Shown here: piece by piece, positions 40,607 through 41,208 of the stretch
How positions within the stretch are numbered: position 1 is the first letter of the stretch
How the letters are laid out: every line of letters begins with the position of its first letter
Assembly (NCBI GenBank): GCA_910588095.1
Contig: CAJUQH010000006.1
Location: forward strand, 1-41,208
Origin: an uncultured Eggerthellaceae bacterium
GTDB lineage: Bacteria > Actinomycetota > Coriobacteriia > Coriobacteriales > Eggerthellaceae
Direction of reading: 5' to 3'
DNA length: 41,208 nucleotides
Notes under the pieces: model-generated
Databases searched by the model: none
What the model saw: the letters and a program-made list of their open reading frames with translations, nothing else
What the model was told of the DNA's origin: nothing
Program-made: the position numbers and the translations under genes

Positions 40607-41208
40607 TCAGTAACGCGACAACATCTTCATCATGCTGACGATGCTCAGGCCGTAGCCTTCAGCAGTCGCCCAGCCATGACCTGTCGGATTCTCCTTTTGC
40701 CCAAGGATCTCAACGTAGGGCGCACACCCCTTGGGAACCAGATGGTAGCGGGGGTCAACGCACGTCTGGTTGAGGGGGGCGATTGTAGCGTAGGCCTTCA
40801 GATGCTGAGCCTGCGCAAGCAAGCCTGTTGCCACATTAGGAAATGTCGCCCCATGGGCCCCGCCATCAGTTGCCCCGATGCCGCCAAAGTTGCACTGTGT
40901 CGGCAGGACCTGCCCCCCGAACTGCAGCCAACCGGTCTCCTTCATAGCCTGGCAGAAGAGCACCTCTGCACGCACGCCTTCAGCAGCTGCCTGCTCATAC
41001 ACCAATTCACAGAAACGACGCAGCGTCGGGGCGCCGTAGTTGCTATAGGTGGCCGCAGGATAGGTGCGGCCAGCGCTGTTGTAATAGGCCACCATTTGAT
41101 CGACGCTGCATTGGCTCATCCCCATGATGAGGCTTCCCTCCACGGTCGCAGAAACCAGGTCGGATTCGTCAAAGCGCGACCATGCGCCGGCCACGCCGAT
41201 GTAGGCGG
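40607..41208 (-). CDS. Glucosaminidase-domain cell-wall hydrolase (5'-partial)
   Basis: The reading frame is open through the right edge of the window, so the N-terminus (probably with signal peptide and wall-binding repeats) is missing. The visible 195-200 residues carry a mannosyl-glycoprotein endo-beta-N-acetylglucosaminidase-type domain: AEVLFCQAMKETGWLQFGGQVLPTQCNFGGIGATDGGAHGATFPNVATGLLAQAQHLKAYA, with the catalytic Glu in MKETGW. It would cut peptidoglycan glycan strands. It ends 11 nt before the DHHW gene start, so both are likely co-transcribed. Confidence 0.87.
   Translation of the reverse strand, partial: AYIGVAGAWSRFDESDLVSATVEGSLIMGMSQCSVDQMVAYYNSAGRTYPAATYSNYGAPTLRRFCELVYEQAAAEGVRAEVLFCQAMKETGWLQFGGQVLPTQCNFGGIGATDGGAHGATFPNVATGLLAQAQHLKAYATIAPLNQTCVDPRYHLVPKGCAPYVEILGQKENPTGHGWATAEGYGLSIVSMMKMLSRY

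Overview
The window is GC-rich, densely coded bacterial chromosome with GGAGG-type ribosome binding sites. Three things point to an actinobacterium of class Coriobacteriia, probably Eggerthellaceae: a BspA-type repeat/InlB-repeat/DUF6273 surface protein, a topoisomerase I with four C-terminal Cys4 fingers, and tmk-holB-ricT synteny. This assignment is an inference from gene content and codon style, not from a marker gene.

Left half (1-22.1 kb) is mainly housekeeping. A truncated-in-window surface protein (+) is followed by a palindrome-rich intergenic repeat. A long minus-strand gene train then runs from about 13.6 kb down to 3.6 kb: malic enzyme, dTMP kinase, DNA polymerase III delta', RicT with a long disordered tail, nicotinate phosphoribosyltransferase, two DegV proteins, a degenerate dehydrogenase-like protein and a PflA-like radical SAM protein. 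Several junctions overlap by a few bases. Divergent from malic enzyme is a two-subunit class I fumarase, so the two malate/fumarate enzymes share one promoter region. Next come topoisomerase I, a small membrane-anchored protein of unknown function, a YqhQ/DUF1385 protein coupled to ThyX, a SAM methyltransferase and a stand-alone Hpt phosphotransfer protein.

Right half (22.4-41.2 kb) is a cell-surface glycopolymer island. Its centre is a complete predicted 2-aminoethylphosphonate (AEP) pathway: PEP mutase fused to a TagD-like cytidylyltransferase domain, phosphonopyruvate decarboxylase, AEP transaminase, and a LicC/PntC-like cytidylyltransferase that could make CMP-AEP. A second operon encodes a protein with winged-helix, LicC-like and LicA-like (choline kinase) modules, a LicB-like permease, a GtrA-family protein and an acyltransferase. 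Both LicC-like enzymes carry an N-terminal winged-helix domain. The two operons share an inverted repeat (CGTTCAA, 22 nt, TTGAACG) 16-17 nt upstream of their first start codons. Upstream lies a two-gene unit in which a YidC/Oxa1 insertase domain is fused to a TagF-like CDP-glycerol(-type) phosphotransferase, overlapping a membrane-anchored sulfatase-fold enzyme by 4 bp. Three glycosyltransferases, a DHHW/AlgX-like protein and a partial glucosaminidase complete the island.

Working model (inference): the island makes a teichoic-acid-like or glycan polymer decorated with AEP and/or phosphocholine. The donors would be CMP-AEP and CDP-choline. The YidC-TagF fusion or the sulfatase-fold protein is the candidate transferase, and the enzymes' own DNA-binding domains may feed back on expression. 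The most unusual items are the YidC-TagF fusion, the enzyme-regulator fusions and their shared operator.
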